Source: Diphasiastrum complanatum (lineage: Eukaryota; Streptophyta; Lycopodiopsida; Lycopodiales; Lycopodiaceae). From it: a stretch of 64,000 nt of DNA. The stretch lies in assembly GCA_029204225.1 (NCBI GenBank), contig CM055096.1:6126316-6190315 (forward strand). The letters are read 5' to 3'. A program made the position numbers and the translations under genes. The notes under the pieces were generated by a model, which did no database searches, was not told where the DNA came from, and saw nothing but the letters and a program-made list of their open reading frames with translations. This document shows, piece by piece, positions 43,485-54,509 of the stretch. Positions within the stretch are counted from its first letter, which is position 1, and each line of letters opens with the position of its first letter.

Positions 43485-46400
43485 ATGGCTTCCAATGGTG
43501 GGATCATGCTAGAGTCTAATGAAAGGTTGAGTTCATCAAACTACTCTACTTGGAAAGTGAGGATGGAGTCCTTACTTGAGTTGAATGAACTCATGGACAT
43601 AGTTGCAGAAATTGAAGAGAGACCTCTCACACTTCAAGAGCAACAAAGGTTTGATAAGAAGGCCAAAAGGGCTCTTCATATCATTAAAATGAATGTTACA
43701 AATGAACTTCTCAAGGAAGTTGGAAAGTGTCAAAGTGCAAGTGAGGCATGGAATGCCTTAAAGAAGCTCTTTGAATCAAAGTCCACATCTAGGGTATTGA
43801 CCCTAAGGAGACAAATATTTTCTAGTAGGCAAAGAGAGGGTGAAAGTGCTCATGCATTTATCTTGAGAGTTAAGTCCCTAAGTGATGATTTAGCATGCAT
43901 TGATGAGAACATAAAAGATGGTGAAATAGTCCAAGTTATGTTGAATGGTTTGCTAAATGAACATGCTAACCTTGTGCAAAGTTTTGCCATTCAAAGAGTC
44001 TTGCCAAGTGTGGTTGACTTGCAAGAAATCTTATTGGCTGAAGAACATAGGTTGCAATCAAAGCTTGATGGTGCATCCTTGCAAGGTGGAGGTGAAGAGG
44101 CTTTCTTCACAAAAGGCAAATTCAAGGGCAAAGGTAAAGGCAAAGGGAAATGGTCCAAAGGTGGTAACTTTGATCATGATGATCACTCTTCCTCTTCCTC
44201 TTCTACTAAGAACAATAAGTCAAAGTTCAAGTGCTTTTATTGTGGGATAAAAGGACATTTTGCAAATGAATGCCATAAGAAACAAAATGCTAGATCTAGG
44301 TTGAGATCTAATGTACTTCTTGGAGATGATAATTGTTGTGCTAACTTGGCAAGCTTTGGTGAATCTATGGTCAAGTTTTTGGATCCATTGGATCTTGAAG
44401 ATGCACTAGTGTTACCTACTAGTCATATGGAGTCATGTGGAGCTAAATTAGCATCATGTTTGTACTCTTCTACTCATGGACTTCCAAGGATTGGTGGTTC
44501 TTCAATGGTGCTAGATGGCAAGTGCAAAAATGAAAAAGGTAAGGAAGGAGCTAACTTCATCAATGGAGTTGATGAAGATTCTTCTTTGGAAGTGATTGTT
44601 GCTAATGACTTGTTTGTTCATATGGAAAAAGATGGAGATGCTAAGTGTCATTCTTTGCAAGAAGATGGTTGTTCTTCTGATTCTTTTCATATTGATGTAT
44701 GTAATCATGTGGGAAAAGATGATGGTGCTTTGAGCATGCTTGAAGGAAATGGTTCTTTTACATCTTTTTGTGATAAAGTCATTTGTGCAACAAGTGGTGT
44801 CACATTTCTTCATAAAAAGAGTAGATCAAAGGTTTCTATCATGAGACTTGGTGAGGGAGATCACAAGTCAAAAGGAAGAGAAGTATGTGAAGTGTTCAAA
44901 GTAGGATGTACTTTGAATGATGTTTTTATGAACGATAGTGAGGAAGAATCATTATCATATGACTCATTACCTAAATCATTGAGTAGAAGTTCATGTTTGA
45001 AAAGAGAGAGTACTTCAATCACTCTTATGTTGAAGGTACTAAGGATTCTTTTCTTGGCTTCTAATATTCAAGAGTCTTCTACTTCTTATGGTGCAACTAT
45101 CAAGAGGGAGGTTTCTAACTTTTGTGGTGCTAGCATTAAGAGGGAGTCTTGTGAAGGAAAGGGCAATGGAAGAGTGGTTCTTGGGAAGATCCAAAGCATG
45201 GATCTAACATCTCTTCATCAACTCAAAGCATTCTATGATTGTGGTGGATTGTTCATTCATGGTCAAGATGGCAAAAGGTTGGTTGAAGAAGACTACATGG
45301 AGCAACTCAAGTGGCAACTTCTTCAAGGCAAGGGAGATATCATTGGTGAGCTTATTGAGGTTTGTTATGAACTCAAGAGGGCTGTTTTGATTAGGTTTGA
45401 TACTCATCTTCACCTACTCTACTTCATGTTAAATGGAAATGTTGGAATCTATCTTTTGGTTTATGATGGTGGCATTGTTTTCACTAACTATAGTGAAGGG
45501 TCAAATTTGAGCATTGATGAGATCTTGTGGGATCTTAATCATGTGTTTGAGAGGGAGTATCTTCAGAGTTTCAGATCTGAAGATGTTCACATATGCAAGA
45601 TCTTTGATGTCTTATTGGAAGATCAAGAGGTTGATCTTGGATTGCTTCATCAACACCAAGAGACAAGTGGCAATTCGAAGCTAGTGAAAAGCATCAAAGA
45701 AGAGACAAATGGTCAAGGCATTTTGGATCTGTTTTTACAGGTTCTTGAAGGTTCAAGTAAGGTCTTTGGAGCTGCAAGGAAGTGTCTTCTTACTCTACCT
45801 CACTTGCCTAATCTCATGTATGAACATTGTTATGTCAATGTGTTGAAATTGTCAAATTTCAATAAAACTAGTTCCATAGTTTTGCATCCTTTGGAACTTG
45901 GAGATGGAATAGTTATCATTGCTGGTTTGTATGATCAAGTACATGAATTCATTCAGATCTTGAAAGGTATTGAAGTGGTCAATATGTTTTCTTTTGAACA
46001 AAGTTCAAGATCTAGTATTCTAGTGTTGGCAAATTGGCAACTTGTTGACATTGTAGGATCAAGCGTTGTGTGCAAATCTTGTGGAGGTACTTCAAGTATT
46101 TCAAGTTCAGGTTTTGGTCATTCAAATGGAGTAGGGAACACATCTTTTTGGCATTCATTCACTCAAAGGCTTTCATGGATTGAAGATCTACAAAGGCAAG
46201 GTGGTGATGGAAGTTCATTCATGGAGATACATGTTGCATTCACTATATGTATAGTGAAATGTGGAGGAGGCATGCAAACACTTGTTGATCACTTTCATTT
46301 ACAACTTGTTTGCTGCTATTTTACAGAGAAACCAGAGATGGATACATGGAGGAATTCATTAATTGAGATTCTATGTTCTTTTACATGTACCATTTTTATG

Positions 46401-46517
46401 ATTCTATGTAAAATTGATGTAAGAAATAGTGAAGCATCCTATATGGACACTATTATCTATATCAATTATGTTGTGTCCTATTTTGTATTAGGATCCTTGA
46501 GAAGAGATCTATTCTGA
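43485..46517 (+). CDS. Element C Gag fused to a ~740-residue uncharacterised domain (Gag-X)
   Basis: Residues 1-190 are copia-type Gag (SNYSTWKVRMESLL, SKSTSRVLTLRRQIF, VQVMLNGL blocks). A KGKGKGKW basic linker precedes a CCHC knuckle at C250, C253, H258 and C263. From about residue 270 to 1010 I recognise nothing: no DSG protease, integrase DDE or RT YxDD. The region is Ser/Cys-rich, then more globular from about residue 570, with hydrophobic stretches near 633-665, 912-945 and 958-1005. Residues 976-993 read KIDVRNSEASYMDTIIYI, conserved in element F. The frame is fully open from an ATG shared in position with other copia gags, ending 57 bp before the purine tract. An intact 3-kb frame in a young element suggests translation. 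Whether X acts in particle assembly, as a decoy or as an envelope-like protein is unknown. Confidence 0.88.
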   Translation: MASNGGIMLESNERLSSSNYSTWKVRMESLLELNELMDIVAEIEERPLTLQEQQRFDKKAKRALHIIKMNVTNELLKEVGKCQSASEAWNALKKLFESKSTSRVLTLRRQIFSSRQREGESAHAFILRVKSLSDDLACIDENIKDGEIVQVMLNGLLNEHANLVQSFAIQRVLPSVVDLQEILLAEEHRLQSKLDGASLQGGGEEAFFTKGKFKGKGKGKGKWSKGGNFDHDDHSSSSSSTKNNKSKFKCFYCGIKGHFANECHKKQNARSRLRSNVLLGDDNCCANLASFGESMVKFLDPLDLEDALVLPTSHMESCGAKLASCLYSSTHGLPRIGGSSMVLDGKCKNEKGKEGANFINGVDEDSSLEVIVANDLFVHMEKDGDAKCHSLQEDGCSSDSFHIDVCNHVGKDDGALSMLEGNGSFTSFCDKVICATSGVTFLHKKSRSKVSIMRLGEGDHKSKGREVCEVFKVGCTLNDVFMNDSEEESLSYDSLPKSLSRSSCLKRESTSITLMLKVLRILFLASNIQESSTSYGATIKREVSNFCGASIKRESCEGKGNGRVVLGKIQSMDLTSLHQLKAFYDCGGLFIHGQDGKRLVEEDYMEQLKWQLLQGKGDIIGELIEVCYELKRAVLIRFDTHLHLLYFMLNGNVGIYLLVYDGGIVFTNYSEGSNLSIDEILWDLNHVFEREYLQSFRSEDVHICKIFDVLLEDQEVDLGLLHQHQETSGNSKLVKSIKEETNGQGILDLFLQVLEGSSKVFGAARKCLLTLPHLPNLMYEHCYVNVLKLSNFNKTSSIVLHPLELGDGIVIIAGLYDQVHEFIQILKGIEVVNMFSFEQSSRSSILVLANWQLVDIVGSSVVCKSCGGTSSISSSGFGHSNGVGNTSFWHSFTQRLSWIEDLQRQGGDGSSFMEIHVAFTICIVKCGGGMQTLVDHFHLQLVCCYFTEKPEMDTWRNSLIEILCSFTCTIFMILCKIDVRNSEASYMDTIIYINYVVSYFVLGSLRRDLF

Positions 46518-46574
46518 TGATGGAGATCATTCTTAAGTTGGAACAAAGTAGTGTTGTAAAACTAGCAAGTTAAG

Positions 46575-46586
46575 TTGAAGAGGGAG
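46575..46586 (+). other. Polypurine tract of element C
   Basis: TTGAAGAGGGAG directly precedes the 3' LTR. The identical 12-mer is found at the same place in elements E and F. Confidence 0.92.
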
Positions 46587-47233
46587 TGTGAAAATTGTCA
46601 ACATTTCCTTGTCTAGTTTTAGGCCAAAATTGCTAAAAATGGCACATAGTTTAGGATCTGACTTTTCACACGTGTGAAACAGATCTACATATTTTTAGTA
46701 AGTGTATTTTTTCAGTATGAAGAAGTGTCAAACTTCAAGACCTTCGAAATGAGTCCATTTTCATGTATTTTGGACATATATGCCAATTTTACCTATATAG
46801 GGCATATTTTAGGTAAGGAGGGTCTAGAGAGAGGAGAGAGAGTCATCTCTCTCAGCTATATATAGCAGGTAGGCCGTGGAGAAACAGGTTGGAGCAGATC
46901 CATTGTATTCATTTGCTTAATGAGAGATTTTTCTATTGGGTTCTCCTTCCATTGTTGGCATTGTGTAGTGATTGAGTTCAAGCTTTGTGTGTATGATCTT
47001 AGGTGCTTTCCAAAAGTGGTAGGCTGATGTATTATGGACTGTATAATGCTATTTTGGGCCGCACTTGATGTTTATGGAAGTTTCCATTTGTGATAAATGC
47101 TTTTTGATCAAGTTCTTTGCATTCTAGGTAGCATAGAATGTGTTGCCAATTCCTAGCTTATGTAGTTTGGAGTGCAAGCATTCAAGCCAATGATCTTGGA
47201 GTTTAGATCCACTTAGGATCTGTATTTTTCACA
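46587..47233 (+). repeat. 3' LTR of element C
   Basis: It is the same length as the 5' LTR (647 bp). I see differences only at about 46682, 46687 and 47061. CACACGTGTG is at 46667-46676. AGAAG follows at 47234-47238. Confidence 0.95.
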
Positions 47234-49728
47234 AGAAGGTGTTCCCTAACTCCATCACAAAGTCATCTCATCCTCTTGGACTCATACACTCGGATGTGCA
47301 CATTGCTAGCACCAAATCTAATGGAGGTTCATCCATGTTTTTAACCTTCATTGATGACTACTCAAGATATTGTTGGGTGTTCTTACTTTCCTTCAAGTCT
47401 CAAGTATTTGATACTTTTGTAAAGTTCAAGTTGTTTGTGGAAAAGCATCATAATCATAGCACCAAGATTCTTAGAAGTGACAATGGTGGAGAATTCATCT
47501 CCAATGAGTTCAAGGCCTTTTGTGAGGAGGAAGGGATCAAGAAAGAGACTTTTTGTCCTTACACTCCTCAACAAAATGGAGTTGCTGAAAGAAGGAATAG
47601 AACATTATGTGAATGTTCTAAGGCTTTAAGATTAGATGCTTGTTTGCCCAAATCCTTTTGGGGTGAGTCTCTTGTATGTGCAAACTACTTGATGAATAGG
47701 GTGTCTTGCAAAGCAATTGAAGACAAAACTCCTTATGAGATGTTGTATGGAAAGAAACCCAATCTTAATCACTTGAAAGTTTTTGGGTGTATATGTTATG
47801 TGCATGTGCCATTGGAAACAAGAACCAAGGAGGATCCATCTTCCACAAGAGGGATAATGCTTGGATATGCAAGCTCAAGCAAGGGCTACAAAGTCTATCT
47901 CCCATCCTTGAACAAATTTGTTGTTTCAAGGGATGTCATCTTTGATGAACATCATATGCATATTCTTGAAGAAGGCTCAAGTTCTCCAACAATCAAGAAG
48001 AAGATGGCCGAGGAGCAAGATCTTGGTTTTGAGGAGGAGCTCATGGAGGAGCAAGCACCAAACCCACCTATTACACCAAGGAGATCTTCAAGGGCAAAAG
48101 TGGAGCCATCAAGGCTCACATATCAAGGCAAAGGACATCAAGTTGAGGGTATCTCATCCACTTCTTATGCTTTATCTAGTTTTAAAGAACCATCTAATGT
48201 TGAAGATGCATTGAACTCCAAAGAATGGTATAAAGCTATGTTGGATGAGTATGATGCCTTGATTGAGAATGAAACTTGGTTGCTTGTTGAGAGACCTCAA
48301 AGGAATGTAATAGGATGAAAGTGGGTCTTCAAGCTTAAGTTGAATGCAAATGGGAGTGTTAACAAACATAAAGCAAGTTTAGTTGCAAAAGGTTATGCTC
48401 AAGAGAGAGGGATAGACTATGAGGAAACTTTTGCATCCGTGGCCAAGATGGTCACAATAAGGCTAATCATTGCACTTGCATCACATTTTGGATGGATTCT
48501 ATGTCAAATGGATGTCTCTAATGCTTTCTTGAATGGTTTTTTGGAAGAGGATATCTATATGGAGCAGCCACAAGGGTTCATCAAGCATGGAATGGAGAAC
48601 AAAGTATGCCATCTCCAAAGAAGCATCTATGGCTTGAAGCAGGCCTCGAGATCTTGGAATTCAAGACTACATTGCTATCTTATTTCACTTTCTTTTGTTC
48701 AAAGTGAATATGATACCACTCTTTACATTAAGTTTGATGATGTTGGTATTGTACTTTTACTCATTTATGTAGATGACATCATCATTAGTGGAAATAGTGT
48801 TGATGGTATTGAAAAAAATCAAGATAGATCTATCCTTAGAGTTCAAGATGGTAGATCTAGGGTGTCTTCACTTCATCTTAGGCATAGAAGTACTTAGAGG
48901 GTCTGATTTTATCTTTATAAGTCAAGTAAACTATGCTCAAAGTCTTTTGAAGAAGTTTAAGATGGAAGTATGCAAAAGTGTTGACACACCAATGGAGCAA
49001 GATGTAAAAGTGCCAAATGAAGATGAAAGATCCTTCATGGACATCACTTTGTTTAGGAAACTTATAGGTTCCTTAATGTGGATCACTATAACTAGACCAG
49101 ATCTTAGATTTAGTGTATGTAGGTTGAGCCAATCCATGCAAAAGCCATTGAATATCCATTGGAAAAAGGCTAAGAGGATTCTAAGATACATCTCGGGTAC
49201 ATTGGATTTTGGGATTCTATATAGAGGAGATGTGATTAACCTTCATGCATTTAGTGATTCAGATTTTGCAGGAAACAAGAGGGATGGGAAATCAACAAGT
49301 GCCTATTCAACTTTCATAGGAGAAGGTGTGGTTTCATGGCATTCAAAAAAGCAAGAAACTATATCTCTATCTTCAACCGAGGCCGAGTACAAAGCTTTGA
49401 CAACCACTACAAAGGAGGTACTTTGGATCAAGAGATTATTGGTGGAGCTAAAGATCATAATTTCAGAGGAGGCACCAATCATCTACAATGACAATATATC
49501 AGCCCAACACCTTGCATCTAACCCAATCTTCCATGCAAGATCTAAGCACATTGAGATATGCCATCACTTTGTGAGAGAAATGGTGCAAGCCAAGGAGATT
49601 GTTTGGAGCATGTTCCAAGCAATGAATGTGTAGCTGATCTACTTACTAAAACACTTCAAAAGACACCTTTTATGAAGTTCAGATCATCACTTGGAGTGAT
49701 TAGTAAAGCAATGATTGAACCAAGCTAG
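47234..49728 (+). pseudogene. Copia D integrase, RT and RNase H (continuation after element C)
   Basis: After the target duplication the frame resumes with LGLIHSDVH, TFIDDYSRYCWVFLL, LRSDNGGEF and ERRNRTLCECSKAL, so the integrase D-D-E residues are all present. A TGA at 48314-48318 interrupts just before KWVFKLK of the RT. RT keeps YVDDIIISG (about 48765). Frameshifts occur at an A-run near 48815 and near 49600. RNase H follows (DSDFAGNKRDGKSTSAY, LSSTEAEYKAL). The C-terminus ends with a TAG at 49726-49728. Three disablements in pol indicate a moderately old copy, older than its passenger C. Confidence 0.9.
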
Positions 49729-49742
49729 ATAGTGAGGAGGAG

Positions 49743-50424
49743 TGTTAAAAATTCACAATTCTAGCTTGACTAGTTTTGGTCATATGACTTGTAAATAGTT
49801 AGATGGTCATGATGTGGCTTGTCACACATGCCAAATAGCATAGGATTCCATTCATAAGGATGTTCTCAAGTAGACCTAAGTGTTAGAACCTTTGGAATGA
49901 GTCCAAATTATGCTTAGATACAAGGGAGAAAAAATAGGAGCTATTTTTGGTAATTTTTGCATTGTTGAGGGATCTCCGAGATTCCAACCCTAACTTGGTA
50001 GGGATGAAAGATCCACCAAAATTAGTATTAGGGATAGGTTTAGGGCTACTCATACCTGCCCAAAACCGTGATGGATCATGTATATATAGGTGATGATATC
50101 TCACCAAAATCAATCAAGCAATTTCATGATTTTTCTCTCATAATGGTGCAATTGCTCTCTATGTTCATAATTGTTTGAGTACTTGTGATTACTAATGATT
50201 ATAGGATTGAATGTAGGCCTGGTGTACAGTACTCAGACTGTGGGAGGCCGTACTTTCACACGTGTGAAGCCTTCTTCAAGGATTTGGGCCATTTAGTGAG
50301 GTTCAAGCATAGATTTTTGATGGATTTTGATGGCTCAACTTGTGCTAATCTTATGAAATCATAATCTATTGTTTCCCTCATCATTTCAAGTGTTTTAGGA
50401 TCCTTATTTGCTGTATTTTTTACA
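49743..50424 (+). repeat. 3' LTR of copia D
   Basis: TGTTAAAAAT...ATTTTTTACA gives a 682-bp LTR after the GAGGAG purine tract. CACACGTGTG is at 50257-50266, next to GGCCGTAC. The 5 bp after it (CTCAC) should be the target duplication, but the left partner is lost. Confidence 0.83.
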
Positions 50425-50866
50425 CTCACAACCATATGCCTAAAACAACATTGGCAATGGCAAATAATAATGCAAAGGATGTGATGAAGCACTTTGTGCA
50501 AATCGAAGAATTAAAAGTGTATGAGAATGCTGTAAAGTGATAAATTTATGTTGACGATAGAATAATATGATGATGGAATGATCTTGGCATTATTTCACAA
50601 GAAGCTTTACAGGAAAAAGGCAAAAATTTAATATAGTTCTTATGAAAACCCCATCCACATGTTTCAAAAGCAATTGGCATGAAGTTTTCACCTTTGCATC
50701 TTGTGATACTAAGAAAACGCATCTTGGTTTTCAAGGGGGGCTTGAACGTGAGACTAGCCAAACCTTGGATGATAATTAGAAAAGAAAATGAGTGAGCTGA
50801 AGCCGTAAACGGTATTTGTTATATACTTGAAAGCCCTGGGGCCTGCACAAAAGTGTTAATGCAAAT
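50425..50866. other. Non-coding stretch right of copia D
   Basis: Short frames on both strands lack recognisable motifs. The DNA probably belongs to the pre-insertion locus, since it lies between the D LTR and the TFIIS-N exon, and may be its intron. Confidence 0.45.
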
Positions 50867-50966
50867 CATGTGTTTATTGGAAAAATATAATCAAGGCTAC
50901 GATCAATCTCATTGGATACTCAAATTCAGCATAGTTCGGAAGTACAAAGAATCCAAAGGTACAGAC

Positions 50967-51152
50967 TTTTCCCACCATTGTGGCTCTCAAATCCTCCAAG
51001 CCCAAATTCAGGCTCTGCAGTTGGAAGAGCAGTCGCAACAGCCCTTCCGGAGGAAACTCATCAGCTCTAAGCAGTTGTTCCTTGATAATCGTTATTTCAT
51101 TCCTACGAACCTCACCAACCTCTCCAGTTGTTGCATCGTAAATTTGTTCCAT
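50967..51152 (-). CDS. First exon of a TFIIS N-terminal (LW) domain protein, Mediator-26-like
   Basis: The exon starts at ATG 51152 and gives about 62 residues ending LGLEDLRATMVGK at a phase-0 boundary, followed by a GT (AAAA|GTCTGT). The motif LLRLLFQLQSLNLGLEDLRAT.VGK matches helices of the TFIIS N-terminal/LW domain, found in plant Mediator subunit 26-like proteins and IWS1 relatives, where it recruits elongation factors in the nucleus. The next exon, usually continuing V..LRKH, is not found leftwards before copia D, so it lies beyond it or is lost. The sequence upstream of the ATG (51193-51826) is duplicated at 1-594. Confidence 0.65.
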
Positions 51153-51192
51153 GGCAATCGCAATGGCTGAATAGCATACAAAGAATACAGTA

Positions 51193-51826
51193 ACTAATAA
51201 GCTTGATCAACTATAATTTAGAACATGGGTGCTTAGATCCAAGATGGCCATCTTGTTGAACAAGAAGCTGCATGATGCATGAATGACTTACAGTTCGCAA
51301 GACGATGATCAATCAAATCTTAGAAAGCACTCAAACAAGCAGAGGACAAGACGATGATCAATCAAATCTTAGAAAGCACTCAAACAAGCAGAGGACTGAG
51401 AGGACTGAGACTGAACATCATGGAAGTGCAATGATTAAACAAGCATAATATTTATGACTTTCAACAAAATGAATAATACAAGTATTGAAAGTAGTGGCAA
51501 AAAACAAAACCCGATCGATCCCTTGTGCTGTTGTTTTGATCACACCTGCCTGATCCACGACTAATCTTGTGTTGCTGCTGCTTCTTTTCTGCCAGCTCCT
51601 TTTTCTTTTCAACAGAAATGTTGTGTTGGAATAGTATAAGACCTCTGCGAGTAAAAGAGTGAATGAAGTCTGTCTAATATTATTAACCGGCAAATGAGAG
51701 CACTGGGATTTGCACATGAGCAAGGCTTTAGGGCGCTTTAGGGTAAAAGTCATGAATTAATTGCTTTGTGAATGAGGAGAGGGGTCGGGGGTCTCCATTG
51801 GAGGCCTTTTTGCTAAGGGAAGTGTC
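51193..51826. repeat. Right copy of the segmental duplication; candidate promoter of the TFIIS-N exon
   Basis: It matches 1-594 in direct orientation. It contains an extra 49-bp tandem duplication (51299-51347, 51348-51396) absent from the left copy, whereas the left copy has a few additional bases. It begins 40 bp upstream of the ATG at 51152, so it probably includes 5' UTR and promoter. Similarity ends at GAAGTGTCT. Confidence 0.85.
51299..51396 (+). repeat. 49-bp tandem duplication
   Basis: Two exact adjacent copies of a 49-bp unit beginning AAGACGATGATCAATC. The left segmental copy (about 107-155) holds one unit only. Confidence 0.92.
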
Positions 51827-53329
51827 TCTAAATTAGGGTAGAATTTAAGAGTAGGTTAAGTATTGATCACATGGCACCCTCACATGCCGATAGTCGATAA
51901 ATTAGTAGATAGCTCATCAATGCCACTGACAGTAGTTACTACTCCATCAATGCCAATGCCCAAAATTGGTCCTATTGTATAGCCATTCCAATACTCTTAA
52001 AAAATACAGTATGAAGTCCTCGTCATTAGTGTCCCCAAGCAAACCACTCACCATAGTGTTTGTCACCATGATAGCCAATCGTGCGATATCCATCAACTCT
52101 CCATCCTAGAGCTAGTTCACAAAGCTCCATGCGTTGTCCATTTTCATTTGCATTTTCTTGATTCCATCATAAATTGCCCTTGTAAGTCATGTCCCATGAC
52201 AAATGACTCAAGTCCAATATAAAAATAGCTATTCCCTATCAGGTATCACTTATCCTAAAGATTGAAGCATCAAATCAAACAATTCCATTCATGTATTCTC
52301 CTAAGATAGCTCTAAAGCTGCTCCCTTGGATAATATCAAGATCATTTACTGAAATACACCGAGATGCCAACTCCAAAGTCACCATCAAGTTCCTCACATA
52401 CAATGCATGCCAATATCATTCCAAATGAACTTGTGAGATCTTCCATGATCCAACCCAAAGAATATGCACCCTGCCATCATTAAAATTTGCATCCTTGACG
52501 CAATCTTGATACGACAAATTGACTTGACTTGTCCAAACTGATAGTTGAAGTGTATCTCATACATGACAACCCTGATACACTACTTCACAACTAATTTGAC
52601 TTGTTTTGAATTGACTTGCTAATTGCAAATGCTGCAAACCATCACACTTACCACTCACGAAGAGTCTCCAAAGTGTGATCACTGACTCATTCTTCATCTC
52701 ACGTGTCTCACACATGGTTCATCCAATAAGTTTGATGTCTTGCTCAATGGCTTCCAACCTACACCACCTCGTACTTCTATCACCCATGACCTCCAAGTGT
52801 GTGTACCTCCAAACTAGCCGCAATCTCTCCCTCGAATGAGAAATTTCCAAGTTGCAAATGCATGTGTCAATGTAGCTATCCACTGATTCGAATCTTCCAC
52901 TACCAATCATGTATGTGCTACCAATCATAGCTGTGAGAGCGTTCCTCCAAATGTCACCCGACATTAAGTGTTGAAAATATCACGAGAATTTTCCACTCGT
53001 AACTGGCATGCTATGTTTGACTTTTGATTGCTTGCCCTCACAAAATTGTCATCAATTATGAGTAGTCATGATACCAAACTACATTTTCGTCACCAATACT
53101 AGCTTTTTCCACACCATTTTCTCCTATTTGCCCTCATTCCGCTATTACCGCTTCCAAATATAAAGTTACCCTATCAGAAGGTCATTGGGCTTTTGTAACT
53201 AATTTATATTTTCTTCTTTTATATAGGAGTAGGCCTAATCTAACTTTGGTTATGCTTCTTCAATTGAGTCCTAATAGAAATTTATCTACTTGGATGTTGA
53301 GGTCACTTCGCCAAGTTGAGTCTTCTAAA
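51827..53329. other. Non-coding region beginning with an inverted LTR-like segment
   Basis: 51827-51885 is the reverse complement of about 41188-41245. The rest shows no gene. ORFs of up to 81 codons have no recognisable motifs. Confidence 0.55.
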
Positions 53330-53720
53330 TTTCAATTCTCTATACAACTTCATCTTTATCCGTCTATATCTTTTCTAAATCGAATTGAACATATTCTACT
53401 AATCATGTATTTTTTTGTGGTTTGGGACACTTTGAGGTAATGTGCCCTTCTCCCTTACAATTTTTACAAATAGTATGTGGTTGATCTATTTCATTGGTTC
53501 AAGGCATCCTACTAAATAATATCCTGGTGCTCTACAGTTACAACAAACTCCTATATTCTTTTATCTTTGAACAATATTTTTTTGTTGATTTGGAATATAT
53601 TTCTTCATAGTTATTGGTATATATTTTTTAAGTATTTTCTTACTATATTAGCTACTAGTTATAGCATTTGACAGTTGATTTTCATAGAATAGTTCATACT
53701 CTTCAAATTTCATTAGATAT
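53330..53720 (-). pseudogene. Gypsy gag knuckle region, badly decayed, minus strand
   Basis: Minus-strand frames yield KFEEYELFYENQ, then CCNCRAPGYYLVGC, then remains of C..C.GEGH...CP. This is the order seen at 22156-21800 (CYNCGAPGHYLPDC, CANCKGEGHVTAEC). Stops are frequent. Confidence 0.7.
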
Positions 53721-53849
53721 ACTATTTCAATAACAAACGTACTTTTTTACATTCGTCAACTTAAGCAACCTGAGTTTATTTTTACATTTGGAGTGATGAT
53801 ATCTCTCTTGTATACATTGCCATACATTGGATTACCCAATTATGGTAGC

Positions 53850-53852
<3 letters not shown>

Positions 53853-53918
<66 letters not shown>
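53853..53918. repeat. (GA)33 microsatellite
   Basis: An uninterrupted GA dinucleotide run of 66 bp. Confidence 0.97.
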
Positions 53919-53920
<2 letters not shown>

Positions 53921-54284
53921 TTTATGGTCTATATGTAATTTTTAACCTTTAACGTGAATCCTACTAGGCTTCTACAAAAATGAGCTCTCCTACTACGCTT
54001 TTAAAAAAAATCAAAAGCTCATAACACAATTTTTTTTTTATATTTTCTAAGTTTTATACAACCTATTTTCAAGTCACATTGATGGACTAACAATGCCTAG
54101 CTCAATAATCTATGAATGAATAAAAAATTTAATGTGATAGAGATTCGAGGGCAATTGTCATTGAGATCCACCATGGTCCATAACATGTAAATTGCTACAT
54201 ATAAACCTCATGTTTATGTAGATCAAAATTTTATAAATCTTTAGTTAATTTTTTCTTTAAAGATATTATGAAGGGTGCTAGCAT

Positions 54285-54441
54285 ACAAAAAAGATGTACA
54301 GTGACCATAGTGTGCAACGCTTATTTGTGTCAATATAAACGTTGCTCAACATACAAAAAAAATGTATCGACCATAGTGTGCGACGCTTATTTGTGTCAAT
54401 ATAAATGTCGCTCAACAATTATTGTAGCGATATATATATAT

Positions 54442-54509
<68 letters not shown>

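Larger units (their letters stand above)
41667..47233 (+). mobile_element. Element C: young non-autonomous copia carrying a Gag-X ORF
   Basis: This 5567-bp insertion has 647-bp LTRs (41667-42313, 46587-47233), PBS, a leader of about 1.16 kb, one 1010-codon ORF, a polypurine tract and perfect AGAAG target duplications. By eye the LTRs differ at about three positions, so the insertion is recent. No protease, integrase or RT is encoded. Its LTRs and polypurine tract nearly match those of element E at 61431-62102, which does have pol. It sits inside the integrase region of copia D. Confidence 0.93.

Noticed and set aside
44511-44813. Minus-strand ORF inside the Gag-X gene
   Set aside because: It is a shadow of the long plus-strand frame, with no motif of its own.
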